DNA of 64,000 nucleotides. It comes from Pseudomonas fluorescens (GTDB lineage: Bacteria; Pseudomonadota; Gammaproteobacteria; Pseudomonadales; Pseudomonadaceae). The notes under the pieces were generated by a model. That model was given only the letters and a program-made list of their open reading frames with translations, searched no databases and had not been told where the DNA came from. Shown here one piece after another: positions 35,287 through 43,660 of the stretch. The DNA is taken from positions 1 through 64,000 of the forward strand of contig NZ_LACH01000040.1 of the NCBI RefSeq assembly GCF_000968015.1, in the 5' to 3' direction. Numbering within the stretch: position 1 is the first letter of the stretch; the number at the start of each line of letters is the position of its first letter. A program made the translations under genes and the position numbers.

Positions 35287-35357
35287 AGTACCAAGGTCGT
35301 AAAGGTGCCGGAAGCGTACCCGGGTTCGCGCCACAAGCCCTACTACCAAGGAACTAG
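35287..35357. promoter_or_regulatory. Divergent control region with repeated TACCAAGG motif
   Basis: TACCAAGG occurs at 35289-35296 and 35344-35351, 55 bases apart, between the divergent ABC operon and pedF. The right copy belongs to CTACTACCAAGGAACTAG, which recurs in variant form before pedH and the aldehyde dehydrogenase gene. TACY-type heptamers fit NarL-family regulators such as AgmR. Confidence 0.5.
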
Positions 35358-35460
35358 ACGGCGGCCACCAAAGCAGCATGGGGCTTGCGCGAAGCCCTTC
35401 CTAAGATGGGTGCCATAGCCTCTTCAAAGAGGTTTTGCGTGCAATCAAGAGGGCATAACA

Positions 35461-35922
35461 ATGAAAACAAAACGCAACGCCTTACTCGTTGCCGGACTGC
35501 TGGCCGGTTTTATCAGTGCAGGTTCGGTCTGGGCCCACGGCAACGTGGTCCCCCAGGCTGTCGAAACCCCGGGCCTGACCCCGATCAAGGACGCAGGCGT
35601 CAAGGTCGATGCCGATGGTTGGGCATCGGTGAACCCTTACCGCAATTCACCGCAACACGATAAAGCCGTGGAAATCGGCTCTTCGGCGTACAACCAGAAC
35701 TGCGCGGCCTGTCATGGCCTGGAAGCCAAATCCGGCGGCATCGCCCCTGATTTGCGCATGCTCGATGTCGCTGATGCCGGTGATGAATGGTTCGTCGAAC
35801 GGGTGCGCCACGGCGCCGTGCGTGACGGCCGGGTCTACATGCCGAAGATGGCCGACTACCTGAGCCAGGAAGCCTTGTGGGCGGTACGCACTTACCTGGA
35901 CACCGTTCACGTCGAGGAGTAA
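35461..35922 (+). CDS. pedF: Cytochrome c-550 PedF
   Basis: A 153-residue periplasmic cytochrome c: a signal peptide (about 1-25, ending VWA) and one heme site CAACH at 81-85; the sixth ligand is probably Met127 or Met130 in VYMPKM. It receives electrons from PQQ alcohol dehydrogenases and passes them toward the oxidase. In P. putida the calcium enzyme gene pedE precedes pedF; here pedF is the first gene after the divergent ABC operon. The ATG at 35461 starts the signal peptide. Confidence 0.9.
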   Translation: MKTKRNALLVAGLLAGFISAGSVWAHGNVVPQAVETPGLTPIKDAGVKVDADGWASVNPYRNSPQHDKAVEIGSSAYNQNCAACHGLEAKSGGIAPDLRMLDVADAGDEWFVERVRHGAVRDGRVYMPKMADYLSQEALWAVRTYLDTVHVEE

Positions 35923-35925
35923 TCC

Positions 35926-36804
35926 ATGCGCCTGTTCGCTGTGTTGATCAGCGCTGTGTTGCTGTGCTGCCAGGCCGTGCAGGCGCAGGTCCGTACCTAT
36001 GACGAAATGATCGCGGCCGGGGAGCTGAAAGTAGCGGTCTACAAGGACTTCGCCCCCTACAGTTTCGAGGACGCCGGCCAGGCCCGTGGCGTTGATGTCG
36101 AGCTCGCCGAAGCGCTGGCCAAGGCCCTCGGCGTACGCCTGACGTTGATTTGGGCGCCGGCCGGCGAGAAGCTCGATGACGATCTGCGCGATTACATCTG
36201 GCGTGCCAGTCAGTTGCATGATCTGCAACTGGCCGACCTGATGATGCGCGTGCCGTATGACCGCGATTACGCGCAAAAACGCAATGAACTGGGCGAGCTG
36301 GAAAACGGCCATGTAGTGATGTTCGGGCCGTACCAGAACGAACAATGGCAGGTCGCCTATGACCGTCGCCGGCTGGACAAGGTGGGCAGCGTCGCCGTGT
36401 TCGAGCACCACCCGATCGGCGTCGAAGTCGACAGCGTGCCGTCGTTCTACCTGACCTCGGTGTTCAACGGCATGCTCGCCGGCAAAACCCACCACTATCC
36501 CGGCGTGCCCCAGGCTTTCGCGGCCATGAAGGCCGGTGAAGTCGACGCCGTCATGGCCATGCGCGGCGAGATTGACTGGCAAGTGCATGAAGCGGCGGAC
36601 CCGCAAGTGGCGCTGGCGGAAAACGCCTACCCGAACATGGGCAAGCAGCTTTGGGAGATCGGCATGGCGGTGCACGAAAGCAACCGACAACTGGCCTATG
36701 CCGTGGAAGAGGCATTGGAAGTCTTGATCCGCGAGGGCGCTGTCAAAACCATTTATGGCCATTACGGCCTGCGCTATGACGTGCCCGAGATGTATCAACA
36801 GTGA
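35926..36804 (+). CDS. Quinoprotein dehydrogenase-associated MoxJ-like periplasmic binding protein
   Basis: A 292-residue secreted type II binding protein: signal peptide (about 1-21, VQA), then LKVAVYKDFAPYSFED and RGVDVELAEALAKALGV as in amino-acid-type SBP3 proteins. The family (PedG/MoxJ/XoxJ-like) is tied to PQQ dehydrogenases; MoxJ/XoxJ are needed for maturation or activation of methanol dehydrogenases, and no ABC permease is adjacent on this strand. It lies 3 bases behind pedF and shares a GTGA overlap with the next gene. Confidence 0.87.
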   Translation: MRLFAVLISAVLLCCQAVQAQVRTYDEMIAAGELKVAVYKDFAPYSFEDAGQARGVDVELAEALAKALGVRLTLIWAPAGEKLDDDLRDYIWRASQLHDLQLADLMMRVPYDRDYAQKRNELGELENGHVVMFGPYQNEQWQVAYDRRRLDKVGSVAVFEHHPIGVEVDSVPSFYLTSVFNGMLAGKTHHYPGVPQAFAAMKAGEVDAVMAMRGEIDWQVHEAADPQVALAENAYPNMGKQLWEIGMAVHESNRQLAYAVEEALEVLIREGAVKTIYGHYGLRYDVPEMYQQ

Positions 36805-37562
36805 ACTGGCGAGCGAGTTGTCTGTTGGCCTGTTGGTTACCCATCGCCGCGCACGCCGTGGACATCGACCCGGGCAAAGACCCGGTGCCCTCGGTGATGT
36901 GGGCCTTCTATCACAAGCAAATGCTCGGCGATGCACCGTTCGTGTTCGACGAGCGGGTCAAGCTGCTGGCGCCACCGTTCGCCGAAGACGCCCGGCAAGT
37001 GCCGCTGGAAATCGACGCGCGAGCGTTCAAGGGCGAAGTGGTGAAAATCCTCGCCTGGGCTGAGCTCAACCCCTTGCCGAAGATTGTCGATTTCCAGCCG
37101 CTGGACCGCGTGCTGCCCTGGCTGTCGATCCGCATTCGTATCGAGCAGGCCACGCCGTTGCGCGCGGCGGTACTGACCCGCGATGGGGTCTGGCATGTCG
37201 GTTCGACGCTGATCGATGCGGCGGGCGGCGGTTGCACGGCGCCGAGTGTGGTGCGCACTCAGCCGGGATGGGAAGAGCACATCGGCGAAGTACTGGGCGG
37301 TCGTTATCCCCGTGGCGAATTCAGTCGCGTGCGTTTGCAGGTGGCGCACCCGATGGACAACGGCATGGTCAGCGGCATCCCGGAATTCTTCATCAACCAT
37401 GCCGAACTGCGGGATCAGAACGATCAGCTGCTGGCCCGTCTGGAGCTGTTTCCCGCCGTCAGCGAAAACCCCAACCTGACCTTCGATATCGAAGGGGCAG
37501 GGCAGACGCGCCTGATGCTGCGCGACAACAGCGGCAATCAATTCGATGCGGCCCTACCCTGA
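36801..37562 (+). CDS. Quinoprotein dehydrogenase-associated SoxYZ-like carrier protein
   Basis: A 253-residue secreted fusion of a SoxY-like part (about 20-145) and a SoxZ-like part (about 150-250). The signal peptide is about 16 residues, ending AHA. SoxY carries sulfur intermediates on a C-terminal Cys in GGCG; here the equivalent segment reads GGGCTAP near residue 138, so a Cys is kept but in a different setting. The GTG start overlaps the previous stop. The family is confined to PQQ alcohol clusters and has no known function; its neighbour is the matching SoxH-like hydrolase. Confidence 0.85.
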   Translation: MNWRASCLLACWLPIAAHAVDIDPGKDPVPSVMWAFYHKQMLGDAPFVFDERVKLLAPPFAEDARQVPLEIDARAFKGEVVKILAWAELNPLPKIVDFQPLDRVLPWLSIRIRIEQATPLRAAVLTRDGVWHVGSTLIDAAGGGCTAPSVVRTQPGWEEHIGEVLGGRYPRGEFSRVRLQVAHPMDNGMVSGIPEFFINHAELRDQNDQLLARLELFPAVSENPNLTFDIEGAGQTRLMLRDNSGNQFDAALP

Positions 37563-37578
37563 CCCAAAGGAGCGCGTG

Positions 37579-38517
37579 ATGCGCTGGATGCTGCTGTTGT
37601 TCATGAGCCTGAGCCTGCCGGCCCTGGCCGATCTCGACTACTCACTCAAACCCCGGCAGATCGCCGAAGACACCTGGTTGCTGGAAGGCAGTACCGACAA
37701 TTTTGCCAAGGCCAACGGCGGCAACATCGTCAACACCGCGTTCATCGTCACCGGGCAGGGTGTGGTGGTGATCGACACCGGGCCGTCGAAACGCTACGGC
37801 GAAGCGATGCGCAAGGCGATTGCCTCGATCACCGACAAACCGGTGATCGAGGTGCTGCTGACCCATCATCATCCTGATCATGTGCTCGGCAACCAGGCCT
37901 TCAGTGACGTGCCGATTGGCGCGCTGGCCGGCACCACCGAGCTGTTGCATCAGCAGGGCGATGCCATGGCCGAGAACATGTATCGCCTGGTGGGCGACTG
38001 GATGCGCGGCACCGAAGTGGTGTTGCCGACCGAGGCGCTGACGCCCGGCGTGCGAAGTTTTGGGGATCACGATCTGCTTCTGCTGGGCCTGGGTGGGCAC
38101 ACGGGCGCGGATCTGGCTATTCTCGACCAGAAAACCGGCGTGCTGTTTGCTGGAGACCTGGTGTTTTACCAACGGGCGCTGACCACGCCCAACAGTCCGG
38201 GGCTGTCGGTGTGGCTGGCGGACATCGCCACCCTTCAAGGCTTGCCGTGGACGTTGATCGTCCCCGGTCACGGCCCCGTGGCCAGTGACCAACAACCGTT
38301 CGAGCAAATGCGTGACTACCTCAGCTGGCTCGATCAGCTTATGCGCGATGGTGCCACCAATGGCAGTGATATGGCCGAGATGATCCGCAGCCCCATTCCC
38401 GAACGTTTCGCCGGGATCACTCTGAGCCGCTACGAACTGATCCGCAGCGTCAGCCATCTGTATCCGCGTTACGAGCGCGGGCAAATGACCCGAGTCGATT
38501 CGAACGCGGACAAGTGA
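37579..38517 (+). CDS. Quinoprotein relay system zinc metallohydrolase 1 (SoxH-like)
   Basis: A 312-residue secreted metallo-beta-lactamase-fold hydrolase: signal peptide (about 1-17, ALA), metal motif THHHPDHVLG near 95-104, GLGGHTGADL, FAGDLVFYQRA and VPGHGPVA. It belongs to the SoxH-related group found with SoxYZ-like carriers beside PQQ dehydrogenases. It may release or load a group on the carrier protein, but no substrate is known. AAAGGAG lies 8 bases before the chosen ATG. Last gene of the pedF operon; a REP pair follows. Confidence 0.86.
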   Translation: MRWMLLLFMSLSLPALADLDYSLKPRQIAEDTWLLEGSTDNFAKANGGNIVNTAFIVTGQGVVVIDTGPSKRYGEAMRKAIASITDKPVIEVLLTHHHPDHVLGNQAFSDVPIGALAGTTELLHQQGDAMAENMYRLVGDWMRGTEVVLPTEALTPGVRSFGDHDLLLLGLGGHTGADLAILDQKTGVLFAGDLVFYQRALTTPNSPGLSVWLADIATLQGLPWTLIVPGHGPVASDQQPFEQMRDYLSWLDQLMRDGATNGSDMAEMIRSPIPERFAGITLSRYELIRSVSHLYPRYERGQMTRVDSNADK

Positions 38518-38532
38518 TCAACAAAGATCCCC

Positions 38533-38622
38533 TGTGAGAGCGAGCTTGCTCGCGATGGCGGTGTATCAGCCGACATCGATGCTGAATGTGAGGGCCTCAT
38601 CGCGAGCAAGCTCGCTCCCACA
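38533..38622. repeat. REP pair (family I)
   Basis: TGTGAGAGCGAGCTTGCTCG at the left and ATCGCGAGCAAGCTCGCTCC at the right. Lies between the metallohydrolase gene and pedH. Confidence 0.87.
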
Positions 38623-38669
38623 GGGGGTAGTGGCGATCAACGAATTCGGTTTCACCTCATACGACCCGG

Positions 38670-38684
38670 TACTAAGGAACTAGC
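38670..38684 (+). promoter_or_regulatory. Candidate AgmR-type site before pedH
   Basis: GTACTAAGGAACTAG; its AAGGAACTAG is identical to the copy 113 bases before pedF. Here it is 116 bases before the pedH ATG. Confidence 0.5.
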
Positions 38685-38789
38685 AATCTCAGCACTGCGG
38701 GCAATTGTTCCAAGGGCGGCGGCGCCCAAGAATCTGCACCAGACCGGAAAAATTTCCCGGGTATAACAAAAACTGCAGAGGTAGCCGTC

Positions 38790-40565
38790 ATGACCCAACC
38801 CGCACGTCGCCAACCCTTCGTCTTGAGCGTGCTGCTCAGTGCCATGCTGTTGTCTGGCTCGGCATTGGCCGGCGTCACTGATCAAGACATCCTCCAGGAC
38901 CCCAAGAACCCGGAGCAGGTCGTCACCAACGGTCTGGGCGTCCAGGGTCAACGCTACAGCCCGCTGGACACGCTCAACGTCAACAACGTGAAGGACTTGC
39001 GGCCGGTCTGGGCATTCTCCTTCGGCGGTGAAAAACAACGCGGTCAGCAAGCACAGCCGATGATCAAGGACGGCGTGATGTACATGACCGGTTCTTACTC
39101 GCGGGTGTTTGCGGTGGACGCGCGCACCGGCAAGAAACTCTGGCAATACGATGCGCGCCTGCCCGATGACATCCGTCCTTGCTGCGACGTGATCAACCGT
39201 GGTGTCGCGCTGTACGGCGACCTGGTGATCTTCGGCACCCTCGACGCCAAGCTTGTGGCCCTGAACAAAGACACCGGCAAAGTCGTCTGGAGCAAGAAAG
39301 TCGCTGATCACAAGGAAGGCTATTCGATCAGCGCCGCGCCGTTGGTCATCAACGGCAAACTGATCACCGGTGTTGCCGGCGGCGAGTTTGGGGTGGTGGG
39401 CAAAATCGAAGCCTACGACCCGAAAAACGGCGACCTGTTGTGGACTCGACCCACCGTTGAAGGCCACATGGGTTACACCTACAAGGACGGCAAAGCGATA
39501 GAGAACGGCATCTCCGGCGGTGAAGCCGGCAAGACCTGGCCCGGCGACCTTTGGAAAACCGGCGGCGCCGCCCCTTGGCTGGGCGGTTACTACGACCCGG
39601 AAACCAATCTGCTGCTGTTCGGCACCGGCAACCCGGCACCGTGGAACTCGCACTTGCGTCCTGGCGACAACCTCTACTCCTCGTCGCGCCTGGCGCTCAA
39701 CCCGGACGACGGCACCATCAAATGGCACTTCCAGAGCACACCTCACGACGGCTGGGACTATGACGGCGTAAACGAGCTGGTCTCGTTCAACTACACCGAA
39801 GGCGGCAAAGAGATCAAAGCCGCCGCGACCGCTGACCGTAACGGTTTCTTCTATGTGCTGGATCGCACCAACGGCAAATTCATTCGCGGTTTCCCGTTCG
39901 TGGACAAGATCACCTGGGCCACCGGCCTGGATAAAGACGGCCGGCCGATCTACAACGAAGCCAGCCGCCCAGGCGCGCCAGGCACCGAAGCCAAAGGCAG
40001 TTCGGTATTCGTAGCCCCGGCGTTCCTCGGCGCGAAAAACTGGATGCCGATGGCCTACAACAAGGACACCGGACTGTTCTACGTGCCGTCCAACGAGTGG
40101 GGCATGGACATCTGGAACGAAGGCATCGCCTACAAGAAAGGCGCGGCGTTCCTCGGTGCCGGATTCACCATCAAGCCATTGAATGAAGACTACATCGGCG
40201 TGTTGCGCGCCATCGACCCGAAAACCGGCAAGGAAGTCTGGCGCCACAAGAACTTCGCGCCGTTGTGGGGTGGAGTGCTGACCACCAAGGGCAACCTGGT
40301 GTTCACCGGTACGCCGGAAGGTTTCCTGCAGGCGTTCAATGCCAAGACCGGCGAGAAAGTCTGGGAGTTCCAGACCGGCTCCGGCGTACTCGGCTCACCC
40401 ATCACTTGGGAAATGGACGGCGAACAATACGTCTCGGTGCTGTCCGGTTGGGGCGGTGCTGTTCCGCTGTGGGGCGGCGAAGTGGCTAAGCGCATCAAGG
40501 ACTTCAACCAGGGCGGCATGCTCTGGACCTTCAAGCTGCCGAAAGACCTCGTGGCCAAGCACTAA
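38790..40565 (+). CDS. pedH: PQQ-dependent alcohol dehydrogenase, lanthanide type (PedH)
   Basis: A 591-residue periplasmic quinoprotein: signal peptide (about 1-28, ALA), then an eight-bladed propeller with W-type repeats. The adjacent cysteines C131-C132 (RPCCDVIN) form the ring disulfide over PQQ. The catalytic Asp323 is followed by Asp325 in HDGWDYDGVNE. This second Asp is the mark of lanthanide enzymes (XoxF, PedH); calcium enzymes (MxaF, ExaA, PedE) have Ala, Ser or Thr there. It oxidises primary alcohols and aldehydes and reduces PedF. Order next to pedF-SBP-SoxYZ-hydrolase and aldehyde dehydrogenase is the pedH position of P. putida. Confidence 0.92.
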   Translation: MTQPARRQPFVLSVLLSAMLLSGSALAGVTDQDILQDPKNPEQVVTNGLGVQGQRYSPLDTLNVNNVKDLRPVWAFSFGGEKQRGQQAQPMIKDGVMYMTGSYSRVFAVDARTGKKLWQYDARLPDDIRPCCDVINRGVALYGDLVIFGTLDAKLVALNKDTGKVVWSKKVADHKEGYSISAAPLVINGKLITGVAGGEFGVVGKIEAYDPKNGDLLWTRPTVEGHMGYTYKDGKAIENGISGGEAGKTWPGDLWKTGGAAPWLGGYYDPETNLLLFGTGNPAPWNSHLRPGDNLYSSSRLALNPDDGTIKWHFQSTPHDGWDYDGVNELVSFNYTEGGKEIKAAATADRNGFFYVLDRTNGKFIRGFPFVDKITWATGLDKDGRPIYNEASRPGAPGTEAKGSSVFVAPAFLGAKNWMPMAYNKDTGLFYVPSNEWGMDIWNEGIAYKKGAAFLGAGFTIKPLNEDYIGVLRAIDPKTGKEVWRHKNFAPLWGGVLTTKGNLVFTGTPEGFLQAFNAKTGEKVWEFQTGSGVLGSPITWEMDGEQYVSVLSGWGGAVPLWGGEVAKRIKDFNQGGMLWTFKLPKDLVAKH

Positions 40566-40588
40566 CCCCAAATACACCGCATAACCCT

Positions 40589-40677
40589 GTAGGAGCGAGC
40601 CTGCTCGCGATAGCGGACTTCCAGTCAAAAGTGATACTGACTGTGACACCGCCATCGCGAGCAGGCTCACTCCTACA
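40589..40677. repeat. REP pair (family I, TGTAGGAG variant)
   Basis: TGTAGGAGCGAGCCTGCTCG and ATCGCGAGCAGGCTCACTCC in inverted order, with compensating variants in the stem. Lies between pedH and the aldehyde dehydrogenase gene. Confidence 0.85.
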
Positions 40678-40710
40678 AGGGAGATTTGCCACATGGAGAT
40701 GTACGCAAAT

Positions 40711-40728
40711 CTACGACCAAATAACGAG
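40711..40728 (+). promoter_or_regulatory. Candidate AgmR-type site before the aldehyde dehydrogenase gene
   Basis: CTACGACCAAATAACGAG matches CTACTACCAAGGAACTAG of pedF at 14 of 18 positions and lies at nearly the same distance from its ATG (about 111 bases from the AA). Confidence 0.45.
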
Positions 40729-40829
40729 AGTCCTCCTGCCAACGGCGCATTCGTCTGGCGCGCAGGGCTCTCTACTATCGGTTCATCGCCTGTTTGCCCG
40801 ACAGGCATCGACCCAGACAGAGGCCCACC

Positions 40830-42350
40830 ATGATCTACGCACAACCTGGTACACCTGGCGCCGTCGTTACGTTTAAACCGCGCTACGGCAATTTCATCGG
40901 CGGCGAGTTCGTCGCCCCGGTCAATGGTGAGTACTTCACCAACGCTTCGCCGGTCACCGGTGAAGTGATCGCCGAATTCCCTCGCTCCAGCGCCGCCGAC
41001 ATCGAAAAAGCCCTCGACGCAGCACATGCCGCAGCCGACGCCTGGGGCAAGACTTCGGCGCAGGACCGCTCCCTGGTGCTGCTGAAAATCGCCGACCGCA
41101 TCGAGCAGAATCTGGAAATCCTCGCCGTCACCGAAACCTGGGACAATGGCAAAGCCGTGCGCGAAACCCTGAATGCCGACGTGCCGCTGGCCGCCGACCA
41201 TTTCCGTTACTTCGCCGGTTGCATCCGCGCTCAAGAGGGCGGTGCTGCCGAGATCAACGAGTTGACCACGGCCTATCACTTCCACGAGCCGCTGGGCGTG
41301 GTCGGACAGATCATTCCGTGGAACTTCCCGCTACTGATGGCCGCCTGGAAACTCGCCCCGGCCCTGGCCGCCGGTAACTGCGTGGTACTCAAACCCGCCG
41401 AGCAGACGCCGCTGTCGATCATGGTCTTCGCCGAACTGATCGCCGATTTGCTGCCACCCGGTGTGCTGAACATCGTTCAGGGCTTCGGTCGCGAAGCGGG
41501 TGAGGCGCTGGCCACCAGCAAGCGCATTGCCAAGATCGCCTTCACCGGTTCCACCCCGATTGGCGCGCACATCATGAAATGCGCGGCAGAGAACATCATT
41601 CCGAGCACTGTCGAACTGGGCGGCAAGTCGCCGAACATTTTCTTTGAAGACATCATGCAAGCCGAGCCGCAGTTTATCGAGAAGGCCGCCGAAGGTTTGG
41701 TTTTGGCGTTCTTCAACCAGGGCGAAGTCTGCACCTGTCCATCGCGAGCGCTGGTGCAGGAGTCGATCTACGACGACTTCATGAAAGTGGTGATGAAGAA
41801 GATCGTCAAGATCAAGCGCGGCAACCCGCTGGACACCGAAACCATGGTCGGCGCCCAGGCGTCCGAGCAGCAATACGACAAGATCCTCTCGTACCTGAAA
41901 ATTGCCCAGGAAGAGGGCGCCGAGCTGCTCACCGGCGGCGCGGCCGAGCGTCTTGAAGGCGACTTGTCGACGGGTTATTACATCCAGCCGACCCTGCTCA
42001 AGGGCCACAACAAAATGCGCGTGTTCCAGGAAGAAATCTTCGGCCCGGTGGTGGGTATCACCACCTTCAAGGACGAAGCCGAAGCCCTGGCGATTGCCAA
42101 CGACAGCGAGTTCGGCCTCGGCGCCGGCCTGTGGACCCGCGACATCAACCGCGCCTACCGCATGGGCCGCGCGATCAAGGCCGGGCGTGTCTGGACCAAC
42201 TGCTACCACCTGTACCCGGCCCACGCCGCGTTCGGTGGCTACAAGAAGTCCGGTGTCGGCCGTGAAAACCACAAGATGATGCTCGACCATTATCAGCAGA
42301 CCAAAAACCTGCTGGTGAGCTACGACATCAATCCGATGGGGTTCTTCTAA
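40830..42350 (+). CDS. exaC: NAD+-dependent aldehyde dehydrogenase (ExaC/PedI)
   Basis: A 506-residue cytoplasmic aldehyde dehydrogenase that oxidises the aldehyde made by the quinoprotein enzyme to the acid. Motifs: IIPWNFPLLMAAWKLAPAL, the catalytic Glu in VELGGKSPN and the nucleophile Cys301 or Cys303 in NQGEVCTCPSRAL. Residue length and the double Cys fit the ExaC/acetaldehyde dehydrogenase II group. The start at 40830 has AGAGG upstream and matches the family N-terminus MIYAQPGTPGA. It is called pedI in P. putida and exaC in P. aeruginosa. Confidence 0.92.
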   Translation: MIYAQPGTPGAVVTFKPRYGNFIGGEFVAPVNGEYFTNASPVTGEVIAEFPRSSAADIEKALDAAHAAADAWGKTSAQDRSLVLLKIADRIEQNLEILAVTETWDNGKAVRETLNADVPLAADHFRYFAGCIRAQEGGAAEINELTTAYHFHEPLGVVGQIIPWNFPLLMAAWKLAPALAAGNCVVLKPAEQTPLSIMVFAELIADLLPPGVLNIVQGFGREAGEALATSKRIAKIAFTGSTPIGAHIMKCAAENIIPSTVELGGKSPNIFFEDIMQAEPQFIEKAAEGLVLAFFNQGEVCTCPSRALVQESIYDDFMKVVMKKIVKIKRGNPLDTETMVGAQASEQQYDKILSYLKIAQEEGAELLTGGAAERLEGDLSTGYYIQPTLLKGHNKMRVFQEEIFGPVVGITTFKDEAEALAIANDSEFGLGAGLWTRDINRAYRMGRAIKAGRVWTNCYHLYPAHAAFGGYKKSGVGRENHKMMLDHYQQTKNLLVSYDINPMGFF

Positions 42351-42374
42351 CCCCCGCAAGTACACTGAAGAACC

Positions 42375-42464
42375 TGTGGGAGCGAGCTTGCTCGCGATAG
42401 CGGTCTGACAGTCAACATCAATGTTGAATGTGCTGCCCTCATCGCGAGCAAGCTCGCTCCCACA
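42375..42464. repeat. REP pair (family I)
   Basis: TGTGGGAGCGAGCTTGCTCG and ATCGCGAGCAAGCTCGCTCC in inverted order between the aldehyde dehydrogenase gene and pqqA. Confidence 0.88.
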
Positions 42465-42499
42465 TTGGTTTTGGGTGTGCTGAGAATCTGGCAGCACCC

Positions 42500-42511
42500 C
42501 CTACCAATGCA
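42500..42511 (+). promoter_or_regulatory. Weak AgmR-type site before pqqA
   Basis: CCTACCAATGCA shares CTACCAA with the pedF motif, about 102 bases before the pqqA ATG. Confidence 0.3.
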
Positions 42512-42607
42512 CGCCGCCACCTCGTTCGAAAGTAGCATTCGGGTGCCTGGCCCCCCGTGCATTAATGGCTTTACCGGAATCGTCCGGCACAAGAAGAGGA
42601 TTGACCC

Positions 42608-42679
42608 ATGTGGACTAAACCCGCGTTTACCGACCTGCGCATTGGCTTCGAAGTGACGATGTATTTCGCCAACCGCTGA
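42608..42679 (+). CDS. pqqA: PqqA, coenzyme PQQ precursor peptide
   Basis: A 23-residue peptide that starts MWTKPAFTDLRIGFEVTMYF. Glu15 and Tyr19 are in the conserved E-V-T-M-Y spacing; they are cross-linked by PqqE and become PQQ. GAGGA lies before the ATG at 42608. The gene is too short for usual gene finding. It is the only pqqA copy in the window and heads pqqABCDE. Confidence 0.95.
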   Translation: MWTKPAFTDLRIGFEVTMYFANR

Positions 42680-42734
42680 TTGTTCACCCGGCCAGCCGTT
42701 ACGTTGGCCGGGCCTGCCTTCTGGAGCATTGCCC

Positions 42735-43649
42735 ATGCACATTCGCGTTCTCGGATCCGCCGCTGGCGGTGGTTTTCCGCAGTGGAATTGCAACTGCCGC
42801 CAGTGCGCCGCGATGCGCAATGGCAGCCTGCGGGCCCAACGGCGCACCCAGTCCTCGATTGCCCTGAGCGACAACGGTGTGGATTGGGTGCTGTGCAATG
42901 CTTCACCGGACATTCGCGCGCAACTCGAGAGTTTCGCGCCGCTGCAACCGGCGCGCCGGGTACGTGATACCGCTATCGCTGGCGTCGTCCTGCTGGACAG
43001 CCAGATCGACCATTGCACCGGCCTGTTGAGCCTGCGCGAAGGCTGCCCGCATTCGGTCTGGTGCACTGAACGGGTTCATGAAGACCTGAGCAGCGGCTTC
43101 CCGTTGTTCACCATGCTCAAGCATTGGAACGGCGGGTTGCAGTGGCAACCGGTCGGGCTCGACCGCGAGCCCTTCAGCATCCCGGCGTGCGCGCACCTGC
43201 GATTTCGCGCGATCCCCTTGGTCAGCAACGCACCGCCGTACTCGCCCAATCGCGGCAATCCGCAGCCGGGCGACACCATCGGCTTGTTTATCGAAGACCG
43301 GCGCAGCGGCGCGTCGCTGTTCTATGCGCCGGGCCTGGGACAGGTCGACGACGAGGTTCTGGGCTGGATGCAACGCGCCGATTGCCTGTTGCTGGACGGC
43401 ACCTTGTGGCGCGACGACGAGATGCGAGTCTGCGAAGTCGGCCAGAACCTGGGCAGTGAAATGGGTCACCTGTCGCAAAGCGGCCCTGGCGGCATGCTCG
43501 ACATCCTTGAAGGCTTCACCCGCCAGCGCAAGGTGCTGATCCACATCAACAACACCAACCCGATCCTCGATGAAGACTCGGCCGAGCGGGCGCTGCTGGA
43601 TCGGCGCGGGATTGAAGTGGCCTATGACGGCATGAGTATTGAGCTGTAG
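42735..43649 (+). CDS. pqqB: PqqB, PQQ biosynthesis MBL-fold hydroxylase
   Basis: A 304-residue metallo-beta-lactamase-fold protein that begins MHIRVLGSAAGGGFPQWNCN, the typical PqqB N-terminus. The Cys-rich WNCNCRQC segment is also typical, and the metal-site region DSQIDHCTGLL lies near 95. PqqB acts after PqqE/F, probably hydroxylating the tyrosine part of the cross-linked dipeptide. GGAG is 8 bases before the ATG at 42735; the TTG at 42729 is less likely. A REP pair separates it from pqqC. Confidence 0.94.
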   Translation: MHIRVLGSAAGGGFPQWNCNCRQCAAMRNGSLRAQRRTQSSIALSDNGVDWVLCNASPDIRAQLESFAPLQPARRVRDTAIAGVVLLDSQIDHCTGLLSLREGCPHSVWCTERVHEDLSSGFPLFTMLKHWNGGLQWQPVGLDREPFSIPACAHLRFRAIPLVSNAPPYSPNRGNPQPGDTIGLFIEDRRSGASLFYAPGLGQVDDEVLGWMQRADCLLLDGTLWRDDEMRVCEVGQNLGSEMGHLSQSGPGGMLDILEGFTRQRKVLIHINNTNPILDEDSAERALLDRRGIEVAYDGMSIEL

Positions 43650-43660
43650 CTGATGGCCTC

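Noticed and set aside
38652..40247. 531-residue minus-strand frame opposite pedH
   Set aside because: Antisense shadow; pedH has full-length quinoprotein motifs.
38790..40565. Calcium-type ExaA/PedE assignment for the quinoprotein dehydrogenase
   Set aside because: The second Asp at 325 (WDYDG) and the position before the aldehyde dehydrogenase gene point to PedH.
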